NCBI RefSeq assembly: GCF_009933175.1
Contig: NZ_MAEJ01000007.1
Coordinates: 62,001-126,000 of the forward strand
Direction of reading: 5' to 3'
DNA from: Candidatus Enterococcus huntleyi
GTDB taxonomy: Bacteria > Bacillota > Bacilli > Lactobacillales > Enterococcaceae
Length of the DNA stretch: 64,000 nucleotides
The translations under genes and the position numbers were made by a program. Shown here piece by piece: positions 8,811 to 18,234 of the stretch; the first letter of the stretch is position 1; every line of letters starts with the position of its first letter. The notes under the pieces were generated by a model. That model ran no database searches and was not told the origin of the DNA. It saw only the letters and a list, made by a program, of their open reading frames with translations.

Positions 8811-10661
8811 TTAGCTATTAGGCTTTTTTAACTGTTTCGTTAAATTTATTATTTCAATTGCTAGTTCCAACTCTAGTTGTTGATTTCCGTTTCGACTGGC
8901 TTCTTGCTGCAATAATTTTTTTTGTTTTATTTCATCAGCTAAGCTAGCTTTCCCGATAACCGCCAATAGGTCTTGTATTTCCCGTTCGGAACTCGTATCC
9001 CCAACAGAAAAATAAGCAATTTCAATGACTGTTTTTCGTAATGCTTCTTTCTTTAGAAAGTCTAAAAATTCTGGAAGTGTAAAGGTTCCTCGTTCTTCCA
9101 AGAATGCTCCCAATAAAAAGTAAATTTCTTGGTACTGATCATGCACAAATTGAAAGGATAATTCATTCAATTGATTCCGTATTCCTTGTTCGTTAAATAC
9201 CCGAAACAATAAATTACGCTCGGCTTTCTCAACCAAAGATAGTGGCGCTTTCGTAACAGGAGTCGGTGCAACCGGCGCAATCTGCGGCGCAAAATTTTCT
9301 TGCCGTCTGGCTGCTCTTCTCTGTTGTCGAGATTCTTGCTTTAACGACCGCAATTGTTCTTGGAGACTTTCGCGGCCAATTTGAAATTCTGTTGAAAGCT
9401 GGGTAAGGTACTTATCTTGCTCAATCGGTGAGGCAACTGCCACAAGTTCTTGAAGTAACTCCTCAATATAATCAAGTTGTTCTTTCTCATTTTGTAAGTT
9501 GCGATTCAATCGATGGTAACGCATTTTAAAAGTAAAAACTGTTTCTCTTCCATGAAGAGCAAGTTCCTTAAATGCAGCTTCACCATATTTCCGCAGATAC
9601 TCATCTGGGTCACGGCCTTCTGGCACGCTCACCACTGACAAATTCAAACGACTATTATCATTCAATAATTCAATCGCTCGATTCGTTGCTTCAATCCCCG
9701 CACTATCGCCATCGTAACAAATAACCAATTCTTTGGTCACTCGTTCAATCATGGACAACTGCTGACTGGTCAAACTGGTCCCCATCGAGGCAATCCCATT
9801 ATGAATTCCGGCTTGCCAAGCCGCTATAACATCCATAAATCCTTCAAATAAGAACACTTCGCCTTCTTTTCGAATCATGCTGCGTGCCTTATCGAAATTA
9901 AAGAGTACCAACCGTTTATTAAATAATTCAGTCTCTGGACTATTTAGATATTTTGGTTGATCCGTTCCTGGGAATTTTTCAGTCTTTAACAAACGTCCGG
10001 AAAATCCGATTGTTTTGCCTTGCGGGTTTCGAATAGGAAACATAATCCGTTGGTAGAATCGATCAACGAAGGTTCCATCATCTCGATGCACGAACAAACC
10101 ACTTTCTTTCATCAGTTCGACATCATATGACTCGTTTTCGAATACTTGAACCAAAAACTTGCGTTCATTTGGTGCAAAGCCAATCTGAAACTCTTCAATC
10201 AACTCCATAGTCAAACCACGTTCGAGTAGGTAATCTAATGCTTCTACCCCAGCTTTTGTACGCACCAATAGATGATGAAAAAGCTCATTTGCTTTTTCAT
10301 GCAATTCAATCAACTGTCTCTGTTTTGAGTTTCCTTGTTCTTCTCGATTAGAAGCTACCCAATTTCCTTGTAGAGGAATTTGTTCCAATTCAGCAACCTT
10401 TTCGACTGCCTCAGGGAAGGAAACTCCTTCAAGTTCTTGAACAAAGTTAAAAACATTCCCGCCTTTTCCACAGCCGAAGCAATGGAAAATTTGTTTGTCT
10501 TCTGCAACTGAAAATGAAGGAGATTTCTCTTCATGAAAAGGACATAAACCTAAATAGTTTTTACCAGATTTTTTCAGCTGTACGTATTGACCAACAATCT
10601 CGACTATATCTGTTTTCCCTCGGATTTCATCAATGACTTCTTGAGGGATTCTTTGAGCCAT
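8811..10661 (-). CDS. dnaG: DNA primase
   Basis: A 616-residue primase that makes RNA primers for replication. The N-terminal CHC2 zinc-binding domain is visible (LGLCPFHEEKSPSF and IFHCFGCGKGG). It is followed by the TOPRIM core (FLFEGFMDVIAAW and VICYDGDSAGIEA) and a C-terminal DnaB-interaction region. The ATG at 10661 is preferred because GGGAGGTGAG precedes it by 7 nt; the frame is open 31 codons further upstream, but that extension is hydrophobic and unlike primases. It forms an operon with rpoD. Confidence 0.96.
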   Translation of the reverse strand: MAQRIPQEVIDEIRGKTDIVEIVGQYVQLKKSGKNYLGLCPFHEEKSPSFSVAEDKQIFHCFGCGKGGNVFNFVQELEGVSFPEAVEKVAELEQIPLQGNWVASNREEQGNSKQRQLIELHEKANELFHHLLVRTKAGVEALDYLLERGLTMELIEEFQIGFAPNERKFLVQVFENESYDVELMKESGLFVHRDDGTFVDRFYQRIMFPIRNPQGKTIGFSGRLLKTEKFPGTDQPKYLNSPETELFNKRLVLFNFDKARSMIRKEGEVFLFEGFMDVIAAWQAGIHNGIASMGTSLTSQQLSMIERVTKELVICYDGDSAGIEATNRAIELLNDNSRLNLSVVSVPEGRDPDEYLRKYGEAAFKELALHGRETVFTFKMRYHRLNRNLQNEKEQLDYIEELLQELVAVASPIEQDKYLTQLSTEFQIGRESLQEQLRSLKQESRQQRRAARRQENFAPQIAPVAPTPVTKAPLSLVEKAERNLLFRVFNEQGIRNQLNELSFQFVHDQYQEIYFLLGAFLEERGTFTLPEFLDFLKKEALRKTVIEIAYFSVGDTSSEREIQDLLAVIGKASLADEIKQKKLLQQEASRNGNQQLELELAIEIINLTKQLKKPNS

Positions 10662-10767
10662 TTGACTCACCTCCCGTTTATACTTTTTCTGTATAAACAA
10701 CAGTCGGTAAAAAATCGCACTAATAAGCATCAGCGCGATTTCTAAAGGACACAATTATACATATTTC

Positions 10768-10795
10768 ATTCTACCATATCTTTTGCTGTTTTCAA
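10768..10795 (-). promoter_or_regulatory. Candidate dnaG-rpoD promoter
   Basis: On the minus strand TTGAAA (10790-10795) and TAGAAT (10768-10773) are 16 nt apart, about 105 nt before the dnaG start. A further TATAAT at 10754-10759 is a possible second -10 element. Confidence 0.45.
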
Positions 10796-10941
10796 GTAGT
10801 TTGACTTCAACTAAATGATTTTTCTTTATTTTTTTCAACTTATTTTCAATTATTAGATGGTTTTCATAGAAAAATCACTTTGCAGCCTAATGCTTCCACT
10901 TGTTTTACATTCAGTCTATTACTTTTTCAATCCCGTTACCT

Positions 10942-11574
10942 TTAGAACCAGTCGGCCGTCGTAGAGAAAATCCACTGATTGGTTTTGACCACATCTGCAT
11001 AAAATATATTTCCCCCATTATGGTACAAATAGCCCCCATTATATAATAAAGATTGGATACGCAGATAACGGTACTGTTTCTTTTCGGAATTTCCTAAGGT
11101 TGGTGAGAGCACATCTCGCGAATAAACTTCGGCTAACTCGACTGTATTTTCCCCACCATTTTCAGCAATATAATTCACATAATCGATTCCATAATTATAC
11201 GCCTGAACAGCTGTCCAAATATCGGTGCCTTTATCTTTTGCCTGAGCTAAAACTTCAGCGAAATAAGACACACCTTTTTCGATACTCTCTTCCTGTGTGG
11301 TAATCTGATTTTGACTTCCGAAGGCACTCTCAGAGCTTTGCATCAGATCAATTCCCTTACCTTTAGACTCTGTATAGATGATTGCCATCAATAAACCCTT
11401 ATATTCTGAAATTTGATTCTTCTCCGCAGCTTCTTCGACCTGTTCTTCATATTGATTGACTCGTCTCACTGTTTGAACCGTTTGATAGGTCAAATACAGC
11501 GTCCCAGCAATAAAAATGAAGAGAACCATTAGGAGAAAGGTTTTCAAAATTCTTCTTTTTTTCCGTTTTCTCAT
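10942..11574 (-). CDS. Membrane-anchored lysozyme-like protein
   Basis: A 210-residue protein with a basic N-terminus (RKRKKRR) and one signal-anchor helix (about residues 10-30). An extracellular lysozyme-like domain of the CwlT/PF13702 type follows: LLMAIIYTESKGKGIDLMQSSES carries the catalytic Glu, and IWTAVQAYNYGIDYVNYI is a second family motif. It probably cleaves glycan strands of peptidoglycan or acts in wall remodelling at the membrane surface. No secretion or conjugation genes lie nearby, although related domains occur in conjugation systems. Monocistronic and divergent from the hydrolase gene on the plus strand. Confidence 0.8.
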   Translation of the reverse strand: MRKRKKRRILKTFLLMVLFIFIAGTLYLTYQTVQTVRRVNQYEEQVEEAAEKNQISEYKGLLMAIIYTESKGKGIDLMQSSESAFGSQNQITTQEESIEKGVSYFAEVLAQAKDKGTDIWTAVQAYNYGIDYVNYIAENGGENTVELAEVYSRDVLSPTLGNSEKKQYRYLRIQSLLYNGGYLYHNGGNIFYADVVKTNQWIFSTTADWF

Positions 11575-11741
11575 TCATAATCATCCAAACTTTTTACGTC
11601 TTTCAACATAGTACTATGAGTTGAATTAAATAATCAATTATCTCAGCAACATTTCTGTTTCTTTAATAAAAAATGAAGAATCTAGCCTTTTCTTTGCCGA
11701 AAATACAAGTTGGTTTATACTTAATCTAAGTAGGTGATTAA

Positions 11742-12458
11742 ATGAACCCAGAAAGACACTATGCCACCATGGCTGATGGCAGTCAAATATACTACGAAAA
11801 AAGTGGGCAAGGCTACCCGCTATTTCTATTACACGGTAACGGCGGCAGTGGCAAATACTTCTCCAGACAAGTCCCAGAGTTAGAAAAAAATTTCCAAGTA
11901 TTTCTAGTCGATAGTCGTGGGCATGGGCAGTCAACGAATAATGCAGACAGCTTGACTTTCGCTGAAATGGCAGAGGATATCAAAACAATTATGCACTTAG
12001 AACAAATTCAGATAGCCGATTTTCTAGGTTTTAGTGATGGCGCCAATCTAGCCATGGTCTTTTCAAGTAAGTATCCCGAATCTGTGCATCGCTTAATTTT
12101 AAATGCCGGAAATACGACAACAAATGGTGTGCGCTTAACCTTTCAATTAGCCAGTTATGTACAATACATTTTTTTATGGATGCTCTCTCTCTTTTGGCCG
12201 CAAGCAAAAAGAACATTAATTTCACTGAGCTTAGTATTACATGATATAGGCATCCAAGAAAAAGATTTACAACAAATTTCTAGCCCGACATTAATCCTAG
12301 TCGGCAAACACGACATCATCAAATTAAAGCATTCAATCTATCTAGCAAAAGCTATTCCGAAAGCTTCGTTCGTTCTCGTCCCCGGCCAAGGACACAGTTT
12401 TGCTCGGAAAAATCCAAAGCGTTTTAACCATGAAATCTTAAAATTTTTAACAGAATAG
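11742..12458 (+). CDS. Alpha/beta-hydrolase family protein
   Basis: A 238-residue alpha/beta-hydrolase. The oxyanion region LFLLHGNGGSGKYF, the strand LVDSRGHGQS, the nucleophile elbow LGFSDGANLAM (Ser in GFSDG), the late acid in LVGKHDIIK and the catalytic His in PGQGHSF are all in order. The cap domain is short. The substrate cannot be read from sequence; carboxylester hydrolases with this architecture vary widely. The ATG has an AGTAGGTGA ribosome site. It stands alone between divergent and convergent neighbours. Confidence 0.85.
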   Translation: MNPERHYATMADGSQIYYEKSGQGYPLFLLHGNGGSGKYFSRQVPELEKNFQVFLVDSRGHGQSTNNADSLTFAEMAEDIKTIMHLEQIQIADFLGFSDGANLAMVFSSKYPESVHRLILNAGNTTTNGVRLTFQLASYVQYIFLWMLSLFWPQAKRTLISLSLVLHDIGIQEKDLQQISSPTLILVGKHDIIKLKHSIYLAKAIPKASFVLVPGQGHSFARKNPKRFNHEILKFLTE

Positions 12459-12551
12459 TAAGTGACTCTGTTGAATAAATCGATTACTGGCTAAAAAGCT
12501 CAAATAATCATTTTAAGATTTTTTATTCTCCCCAACTAATAAAAATTACAG

Positions 12552-12600
12552 AAAAAAGGATCGAATGCTCACTGGAAATTCCAGCGAGGTTCGACCCTTT
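12552..12600 (-). terminator. Terminator of tuf
   Basis: Long stem GGATCGAA...TTCGACCC (12558-12565 and 12590-12597), continuing inward with CACTGG/CCAGCG. A T-run follows on the minus strand. Confidence 0.85.
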
Positions 12601-12624
12601 TCGTTTATTATTTTTGTACTTTAT

Positions 12625-13812
12625 CTATGCTTCAATCTCAGTAACCATTCCTGAACCGACTGTCCGTCCACCTTCACGAATAGAGAAAGTTGTGCCGTTT
12701 TCGACAGCGATTGGATGAATCAGATCAACATCAATTGTCACATTATCGCCTGGCATTACCATTTCGATCCCTTCAGGTAAGACAATATTTCCGGTCACAT
12801 CCGTCGTCCGGAAATAAAATTGTGGACGATAGTTATTAAAGAATGGCGTATGACGCCCGCCTTCTTCTTTGGTCAATACATAGATTTCTGCTTTGAATTT
12901 TGTATGTGGCGTGATTGAACCTGGTTTTGCTAAGACTTGTCCACGTTCAATCTCATCGCGGGTAATCCCCCGTAACAAGACGCCAACGTTATCGCCTGCT
13001 TCGCCATAATCCAACGTTTTCCGGAACATTTCCACGCCGGTTACGACAGCTTTTTGGGTTTCTGGTTTGATTCCCACAAGTTCCACTTCATCACCAACAC
13101 GTACCACGCCTCGGTCAATTCTCCCAGAAGCAACAGTGCCGCGTCCAGTAATTGAGAAGACATCTTCGATTGGTAAAAGTAATGGTTTGTCTGTATCACG
13201 TTCAGGTGTTGGAATATATTCATCCACCGTATCCATCAATTCCATGATCGCAGCTTCGGCATCTAGATCACCTTCAAGAGCTTTCAAAGCTGACCCTTTG
13301 ATAACAGGAATGTCATCGCCTGGGAAACCATATTCAGTCAGTAACTCACGGACTTCCATTTCGACTAAGTCGATTAATTCTTCATCATCAACTAAATCAA
13401 TTTTATTTAAGAAAACGATCAAATATTTAACACCCACTTGGCGAGAAAGTAAAATATGTTCTCTCGTTTGTGGCATAGGTCCATCAGTTGCTGAAACGAC
13501 TAAGATTGCCCCATCCATTTGGGCAGCCCCAGTAATCATATTTTTAACATAATCCGCGTGTCCTGGTGCATCAATATGCGCATAATGTCTTTTTTCAGTT
13601 TCATATTCAACATGCGCGGTGTTAATCGTGATGCCACGTTCACGTTCCTCAGGGGCAGCATCAATACTGGCGTAATCTTGAGGATTCGCTAAGCCTTTTT
13701 TCCCTAATACTGTCGTGATTGCTGCAGTTAACGTGGTTTTCCCATGGTCAACGTGCCCAATTGTTCCGATGTTAACATGTGGTTTGGTTCTGTCATACAT
13801 TTGTTTTGCCAT
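12625..13812 (-). CDS. tuf: Elongation factor Tu, isolated and divergent copy (tufB-like)
   Basis: A 395-residue EF-Tu that delivers aminoacyl-tRNA to the ribosome. The G1 motif GHVDHGKT (19-26), DAPGH, NKID and the GSALKAL region are intact, so it should be functional. Several stretches ([56 protein letters not shown]) differ from the usual enterococcal protein and lean toward streptococcal/lactococcal EF-Tu, as recalled from memory. It is monocistronic, with its own promoter and terminator and no fusA or rps genes beside it. This fits the second, horizontally acquired tuf gene reported for several Enterococcus species. Confidence 0.95.
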   Translation of the reverse strand: MAKQMYDRTKPHVNIGTIGHVDHGKTTLTAAITTVLGKKGLANPQDYASIDAAPEERERGITINTAHVEYETEKRHYAHIDAPGHADYVKNMITGAAQMDGAILVVSATDGPMPQTREHILLSRQVGVKYLIVFLNKIDLVDDEELIDLVEMEVRELLTEYGFPGDDIPVIKGSALKALEGDLDAEAAIMELMDTVDEYIPTPERDTDKPLLLPIEDVFSITGRGTVASGRIDRGVVRVGDEVELVGIKPETQKAVVTGVEMFRKTLDYGEAGDNVGVLLRGITRDEIERGQVLAKPGSITPHTKFKAEIYVLTKEEGGRHTPFFNNYRPQFYFRTTDVTGNIVLPEGIEMVMPGDNVTIDVDLIHPIAVENGTTFSIREGGRTVGSGMVTEIEA

Positions 13813-13943
13813 AATTTTTACTACCTCCTATTTTAGTGAACAGTTGATTTATCGCGCTCAACCATCCCAATTATATTCCTTTTCTTACAAATAGAAACGC
13901 TAGACGACTCACTTACTATTTGTAAGTTTTTGAATATGGATTT

Positions 13944-13971
13944 ATTATACGTCAAAATTGGTCAAAGTCAA
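13944..13971 (-). promoter_or_regulatory. Promoter of tuf
   Basis: Minus-strand TTGACT (13966-13971) and TATAAT (13944-13949) with a 16-nt spacer, about 130 nt before the start codon. This leaves a fairly long 5' leader. The rest of 13813-14085 shows no gene. Confidence 0.75.
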
Positions 13972-14085
13972 TTGATTTGTCTTCGTGCTTTGTTTCAGCT
14001 TAAATCCGCCTCTTAAATCTTGTCTGAAATTACCGGAATTATTCACTTCACTAATAACCTACGCGTTTCTTTTCTCGATACACGA

Positions 14086-14130
14086 AAAAAGTCAAAGAAA
14101 CTTTCTATCTCAGAAAGACTCTTTGACTTG
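14086..14130 (-). terminator. Terminator of the 171-residue protein gene
   Basis: AAGTCAAAGAAACTTTCT pairs imperfectly with AGAAAGACTCTTTGACTT around a 5-nt loop, with TTTTTT following on the minus strand. Confidence 0.85.
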
Positions 14131-14164
14131 ATTCCTATTTATCTATTTTTCAGGCGACTGATCC

Positions 14165-14680
14165 TTAGCCAATAAAGTGTTGGCCTTCTTGGGCTTTCTG
14201 CGGACTCGGATCCTCCACTGTAAACACATCAGCTTCTTGCCATATGATTTCTAAGTCGGTATAGGTCAATAATGCATCAAAATTTTCCATCTCGTCATAA
14301 ATCTTATGCAGCTGTTCACTACGTTCATTTTCTTCTTGAAACTCATTAATCAGTTGTTCTTTAAACGTCGTCAATTGTTTGTTCCCAATCGTCACTAACT
14401 CGTCAAACAGTTGGCGGCTCACATTCATCACAAAATTTGTCTGTGTGCTCAGTGCTGTAAGTTGCCCTACTTGTTGGCCCTCTTCGACCTCTTCAAATAA
14501 TCCCTCGGCAGTATTGTAAGCATATTGCTCCCCTTCTAATGCGTACACTAAATTAATAGGCGCTGATAATTCTACCTGATTCTCATTCGCCCAGTCGATT
14601 GTTTCCGTTAAAAATTCAATAATAAAACCTGTTCCCCACTTAAAACGGAAACTTGTTTCGAAAAATTCATTTTCAGCCAT
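14165..14680 (-). CDS. Conserved hypothetical protein, 171 residues
   Basis: Not recognised. It is an acidic soluble protein (rich in Glu and Gln) with no signal peptide, membrane helix or obvious metal or nucleotide motif. The C-terminal half (about residues 85-145) looks helical, and the tail is polar. The ribosome site GGAGGATT is strong and the ATG clear. It is monocistronic with a strong terminator, which argues that it is a real expressed gene. The name of its domain family, if any, cannot be given. Confidence 0.75.
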   Translation of the reverse strand: MAENEFFETSFRFKWGTGFIIEFLTETIDWANENQVELSAPINLVYALEGEQYAYNTAEGLFEEVEEGQQVGQLTALSTQTNFVMNVSRQLFDELVTIGNKQLTTFKEQLINEFQEENERSEQLHKIYDEMENFDALLTYTDLEIIWQEADVFTVEDPSPQKAQEGQHFIG

Positions 14681-14858
14681 AATAATCCTCCATACACGTG
14701 TAATCGTTTTACTTAATCTAGTCTATCATAATTTTGATTAGATGAAACGTTGTTTTTCTTCTACCCTTTTCTCGACTAACAAAACTGTCACTCTTTTGTG
14801 AGGGAATCAAATGGACGAACCTCCTCATTTTGTGAATAATAAAGGTGAGGTGAAAAAA

Positions 14859-15215
14859 ATGAAGAAAATAATCGGATTCTTCGTAGTTCTTCTATTATTA
14901 GCTGGCGGTAGCTGGTTTGGTTACACGTATTACTTTGGTGGCGAAACCTATTACACACAAATTATCAATGAAGGTGATAGAAAAATTGAGCAATCAAGTG
15001 GTGAAACATTCACTAAATACACCTATCAACAAGAGGCCTACAATAAAGTAGGCGCTGAAAAACAACTCTCGCTAGATGCTTTTCGAACGCAACCATTAAG
15101 ACTCAAAGCCTATCTTAAAGTCACAGTGAACCCTCGAAAAGGTGTCCTAGATTGGCAAGAAATCAGCCAATCCGATATACCAAAAAAAGCTTTAGAAAAG
15201 CTAATCCAACGCTAA
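14859..15215 (+). CDS. YxeA-family exported protein
   Basis: A 118-residue protein with an N-terminal signal or anchor helix (KKIIGFFVVLLLLAGGSWFGYTYYF) and a small extracellular domain. The pattern YYTQI near the start, YTYQQEAYNKVGAEKQLSLDA, LRLKAYLKVTVN and the ending VLDWQEI..DIPKKALEKL is typical of the YxeA (DUF1093) family, whose function is unknown. The ATG at 14859 is chosen for its GGTGAGGTG ribosome site; an in-frame ATG at 14811 would add 16 non-hydrophobic residues without a ribosome site. Confidence 0.8.
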   Translation: MKKIIGFFVVLLLLAGGSWFGYTYYFGGETYYTQIINEGDRKIEQSSGETFTKYTYQQEAYNKVGAEKQLSLDAFRTQPLRLKAYLKVTVNPRKGVLDWQEISQSDIPKKALEKLIQR

Positions 15216-15663
15216 CTAGACATCGTTAGTAGTTGAAACGAATCCATTTTTCAGACAACAATTCTACCCACCGGTAAGGCATCATGCTTGTATATGGTGG
15301 GTAGATTTATATTTAACAGACTAATTTTGGATTGATTATTTCCAAAGCTATAAAAAAACTAGTTTTCATTTTTGATTCGGTACCTACTCTGTGTCTCCTC
15401 TTCGACCAATTAAATAAATAGACTAGAATGACTAGCGTACTGGTTAATAAGGAAGCGCCTGAATACGAAAAAGCGAACAAGAATATTCTAGTAAAATAAT
15501 CAAGAAAACACTATTTTGATATTGCCTCAACTTTTTGATAAGATTAATGAGTAATACTAAAATTGAATTTACATAGTAAGTGTCAGATTCTAAAGCTACT
15601 CGCACGATTATATTTTTTATTAGAAAAAGTGATTAACTCTTTAATTCGGAAGGTGTGATACTA
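15216..15663. other. Gene-free interval
   Basis: About 450 nt of AT-rich sequence. An inverted repeat CTACCCACC / GGTGGGTAG (about 15267-15307) with a structured 24-nt loop may end the YxeA-type gene, although only a weak T-rich stretch follows. Nothing else was recognised. Confidence 0.4.
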
Positions 15664-15846
15664 TTGAAACTTTCTAAAGTTATGCTTGTTTTGGCTATTA
15701 TCGGAAATTTCATCGTTTTTTTATCCGGAATCGAAGATAAAAATCTATTGCTGATTATCGCTCCTATATTATTGATTTGCATTTATCTCTATGAATTAAT
15801 GCATACAAAAATCAATAAAGAGAGTGCTCAGAAAAATGAAAAGTAA
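15664..15846 (+). CDS. Small two-helix membrane protein
   Basis: About 60 residues with two hydrophobic segments (LSKVMLVLAIIGNFIVFLSGI and LLLIIAPILLICIYLYELM) and a charged C-terminal tail (NKESAQKNEK). No family recognised. The TTG at 15664 lies 10 nt after GGAAGG and is preferred; a GTG at 15655 directly abuts the ribosome site. It stands alone, with a bidirectional terminator after it. The function is unknown. Confidence 0.6.
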   Translation: MKLSKVMLVLAIIGNFIVFLSGIEDKNLLLIIAPILLICIYLYELMHTKINKESAQKNEK

Positions 15847-15905
15847 AAAAGTTTCAGTATCGTCAGGATGTTCTCCACCTGATAATTTCTGAAACTTTTT
15901 TATTT
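15843..15905. terminator. Bidirectional terminator
   Basis: AAAAAGTTTCAG pairs with CTGAAACTTTTT, with an inner CAGG/CCTG stem. T-runs on both strands serve the small membrane protein gene and the converging DNA glycosylase gene. Confidence 0.8.
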
Positions 15906-15961
15906 ATTAGCTAACTATTCTCAGCACTTCGATAGCTAGATTTATCATTTTAAGCTTAGTA

Positions 15962-16603
15962 TTATTCTTCACCCAGCAGCCAGCTTTCATCCATTTGCTT
16001 GTCTGATCTGTAGTGTTTCCCATGGACATCAATCGCGGCATGCCATTCCTTACACAAAGCATGTGGAATTTTGTCGGCTAGATGGGCAAAATCTTTTCTC
16101 ATATCGCTATAATTTTTGTATTCGCCAAAACCTAACCGCGTAAATAAACGAATTGCATATTGATCGCAGATAAAGACATTTCGTTCGAAAATATACAATA
16201 GCATCGCATCAGCCGTTTCTTGTCCAACGCCTTTGATACTCAATAGTTCCTTACGTAGCGCTTCGGTGGAATAGTCAGCAAACTTCGCAATATCCGCGCC
16301 ATTCTTGATATACCAATTAATCAGCTCTTTGATATACAGACTTTTTTGTGTGAAAAAGCCAGCTGGGCGAATCAATTCCTGTAGTTCCTCTATCGGCATT
16401 TCAGCTAATTGCTCAACACTCAGATATCCCTCGAGATTCTCCAAGGCCTTCTTGGCATTTTTCTCAGTGGTTTGTTGAATTAAAATCATTGAGACCCAAT
16501 CAGTAATCCGATTTTCATCCTCCCACCAATATTGCACGCCATAGTGTGCAACCAAGCGATTCAGGACATCGATTTTTTGGCTGTCTGTTTTCTTTTGCTT
16601 CAT
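15962..16603 (-). CDS. HhH-GPD DNA glycosylase, endonuclease III/MagIII type
   Basis: A 213-residue base-excision repair glycosylase. The helix-hairpin-helix is LLSIKGVGQETADAML and the catalytic Asp lies in FICDQYAIRL. The position of the Nth lyase Lys is Glu (GVGQETAD against GVGRKTAN), and the C-terminal four-cysteine iron-sulphur loop is missing. It is therefore predicted to be a monofunctional glycosylase like Helicobacter MagIII (3-methyladenine) rather than a true endonuclease III. The ATG has an AGAGG ribosome site. It follows the nucleoid-associated protein gene by 55 nt. Confidence 0.83.
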   Translation of the reverse strand: MKQKKTDSQKIDVLNRLVAHYGVQYWWEDENRITDWVSMILIQQTTEKNAKKALENLEGYLSVEQLAEMPIEELQELIRPAGFFTQKSLYIKELINWYIKNGADIAKFADYSTEALRKELLSIKGVGQETADAMLLYIFERNVFICDQYAIRLFTRLGFGEYKNYSDMRKDFAHLADKIPHALCKEWHAAIDVHGKHYRSDKQMDESWLLGEE

Positions 16604-16658
16604 TTTTTAGAACCTCTTCTATTCTTCCATCATCTCTCGACTTTCCGAAAGCTCCCTA

Positions 16659-17663
16659 TTACAGACGGTTCAGCACTTCATCCACATTCTTAATCATCAC
16701 TGAAACCGTCCCGTCTGGATTATTGACAAACTCAATTAAATCAGGGTTTCTATAGACGTCGACCGGGACAATCAACTCAATCCCATTTGACATTTTGAAC
16801 TTTTGTTTCCCAAATTTTTTCTCAGAAACTTCTCGTACCTCACGAATCTGTGGGACATCTGAGACAAAGCCCTTTTCTTGAACCTCTTCTTTAAAGGCCA
16901 TTTGAGCCGTAATATTATCCTTAAAGACTCGACTAGCAATCTCTTCATGGTTGATTAATCCGACCTCTTCGATGCTATCATAGACGGCTTCCTTAATATC
17001 CGCCACCACATCAAACTCATCGGCATCAAATTTCTTGCCAATCTGCTTAGCCACTTTTTGAATCACTCGAACGTTTTCTTCTAATGAAGGAGCCGGCTCT
17101 GTTTCAATCACTGATTCAGAGAAATAGAAGCGTTTTTCTCCTGAAAAGAGATATTTCTTCTCAACTAATTCATACGTTAACTCTTCAATATCAATCGTGA
17201 TCGCTTCGTCGGCTTTTTGTGATTTTGATGCCAAAATAGCTCGATTAATAATCAATTTGTTCGCGACTCCTTGTTCGTCAGCATCTACAAAATGAGTATA
17301 GGCATCGTGATAGTTAACTTTCAAGAAAGCCAGATTCATTTTTGTATCCAATTCATATAGCACAACAAAGATATCGGCACTTGGCGCTTCTTCACTTTGT
17401 TGATAGATATCAACCCAGCGCTTAACTAGTTTTTCAGAAGCCTCGACAAAATTTGCGACACTCTCACGGACGATTGTTGTGAACGCCCCATCCTCTGCTA
17501 ATTTACCGGTTTTTGTTTGTGCAGAAGAAACTTTTTTTATCTTGTTAGTTAAATAATCTCGGACATATTCCGTACTTAAATCTAGTTCTACTTGCGAAAA
17601 TACGGGTACCCCTGAATCCTTATCAATGATATGTAAAATCGCTTTTTTTAAATAAATATCCAT
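16659..17663 (-). CDS. 37-kDa nucleoid-associated protein (NdpA/YejK family)
   Basis: A 334-residue protein matching the PF04245 family throughout. The N-terminus (IYLKKAILHIIDKDSGVPVFSQ) is characteristic, as is the C-terminal segment KFKMSNGIELIVPVDVYRNPDLIEFVNNPDGTVSVMIKNV. Family members associate with the nucleoid; their molecular role is poorly known and some occur near mobile elements. The ATG has an AAAGGAG ribosome site. It may be co-transcribed with the DNA glycosylase downstream. Confidence 0.85.
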   Translation of the reverse strand: MDIYLKKAILHIIDKDSGVPVFSQVELDLSTEYVRDYLTNKIKKVSSAQTKTGKLAEDGAFTTIVRESVANFVEASEKLVKRWVDIYQQSEEAPSADIFVVLYELDTKMNLAFLKVNYHDAYTHFVDADEQGVANKLIINRAILASKSQKADEAITIDIEELTYELVEKKYLFSGEKRFYFSESVIETEPAPSLEENVRVIQKVAKQIGKKFDADEFDVVADIKEAVYDSIEEVGLINHEEIASRVFKDNITAQMAFKEEVQEKGFVSDVPQIREVREVSEKKFGKQKFKMSNGIELIVPVDVYRNPDLIEFVNNPDGTVSVMIKNVDEVLNRL

Positions 17664-18038
17664 CTGTTCGTCTCCTTTTTGACCACCTTACTAGTTTACC
17701 GAAATCTTCAAAAAAAGCCAGTGATTTTTTTCTTTCTTTTCTCAACAACTAAAGAAAACTCCTCTAATTTCATCGTCAGAAAATTGGTCCGAATGCCAAC
17801 TCAACTCGCTAAATTTCCTCGCATTAAAATGAAACGCACAGTAGCCTAAATATAACAAGCTGTGCTTCGAGCTTTCTCCATATAAGGTTGCTAGCTAGAG
17901 AAATTCCGGACTTTTTCCACTAATCTTTGCTTGTGGAGTTTTGATTAATTTTACGGAAGATTAAGTGCTAAGAACCCATTGGCTAGTACGTTTTTCTTTT
18001 AAATCCGCTCTTTTGTTTGTACTTCCTTTCACAAAAAA

Positions 18039-18054
18039 CGCAACTAACCACAAG
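18039..18054 (+). repeat. Diverged repeat copy A (GCAACTAACCACAAG)
   Basis: Matches copy C except for one base in the core, and the resemblance extends into both flanks (TTTC.AC upstream, .AGT.TTCTAAA-like downstream). It can fold with TGTGGCTA at 18064-18071. Confidence 0.6.
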
Positions 18055-18218
18055 TATTCTAAATGTGGCTAATTTACCACTCATGAACTAATGAGTGTAA
18101 AGTTTATACGAGTTATAAACCTTGAAAAATCAGGATTTAATTATCAATCTTTGTCACAGTCATCTGAGTTGAACTTGTCTTTCGCTGAAAATTTCAAGCT
18201 TTCGTGCTTTTTTCAAAG

Positions 18219-18234
18219 TTGTGGCTAGTTGCGC
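18219..18234 (-). repeat. Diverged repeat copy B, inverted (TTGTGGCTAGTTGCGC)
   Basis: The exact 16-nt reverse complement of 18339-18354, 104 nt away. Flanks are only weakly similar. Confidence 0.65.

Noticed and set aside
11638-11934. A 98-codon minus-strand frame under the alpha/beta-hydrolase start
   Set aside because: Antisense to a gene with intact catalytic motifs and no ribosome site of its own.
13067-13552. A 161-codon plus-strand frame opposite tuf
   Set aside because: Shadow of the conserved EF-Tu coding frame; Ser/Thr/Ile-rich composition mirrors the sense codons.
15267-15307. Hairpin with a structured loop considered as a small structured RNA
   Set aside because: Only a 9-bp outer stem, no conserved class resembled, and the position after a gene makes a weak terminator more likely.
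16659-17663. Nucleoid-associated protein considered as a mark of an integrated element
   Set aside because: No integrase, repeats or mobility genes flank it, and neighbours are ordinary chromosomal genes.
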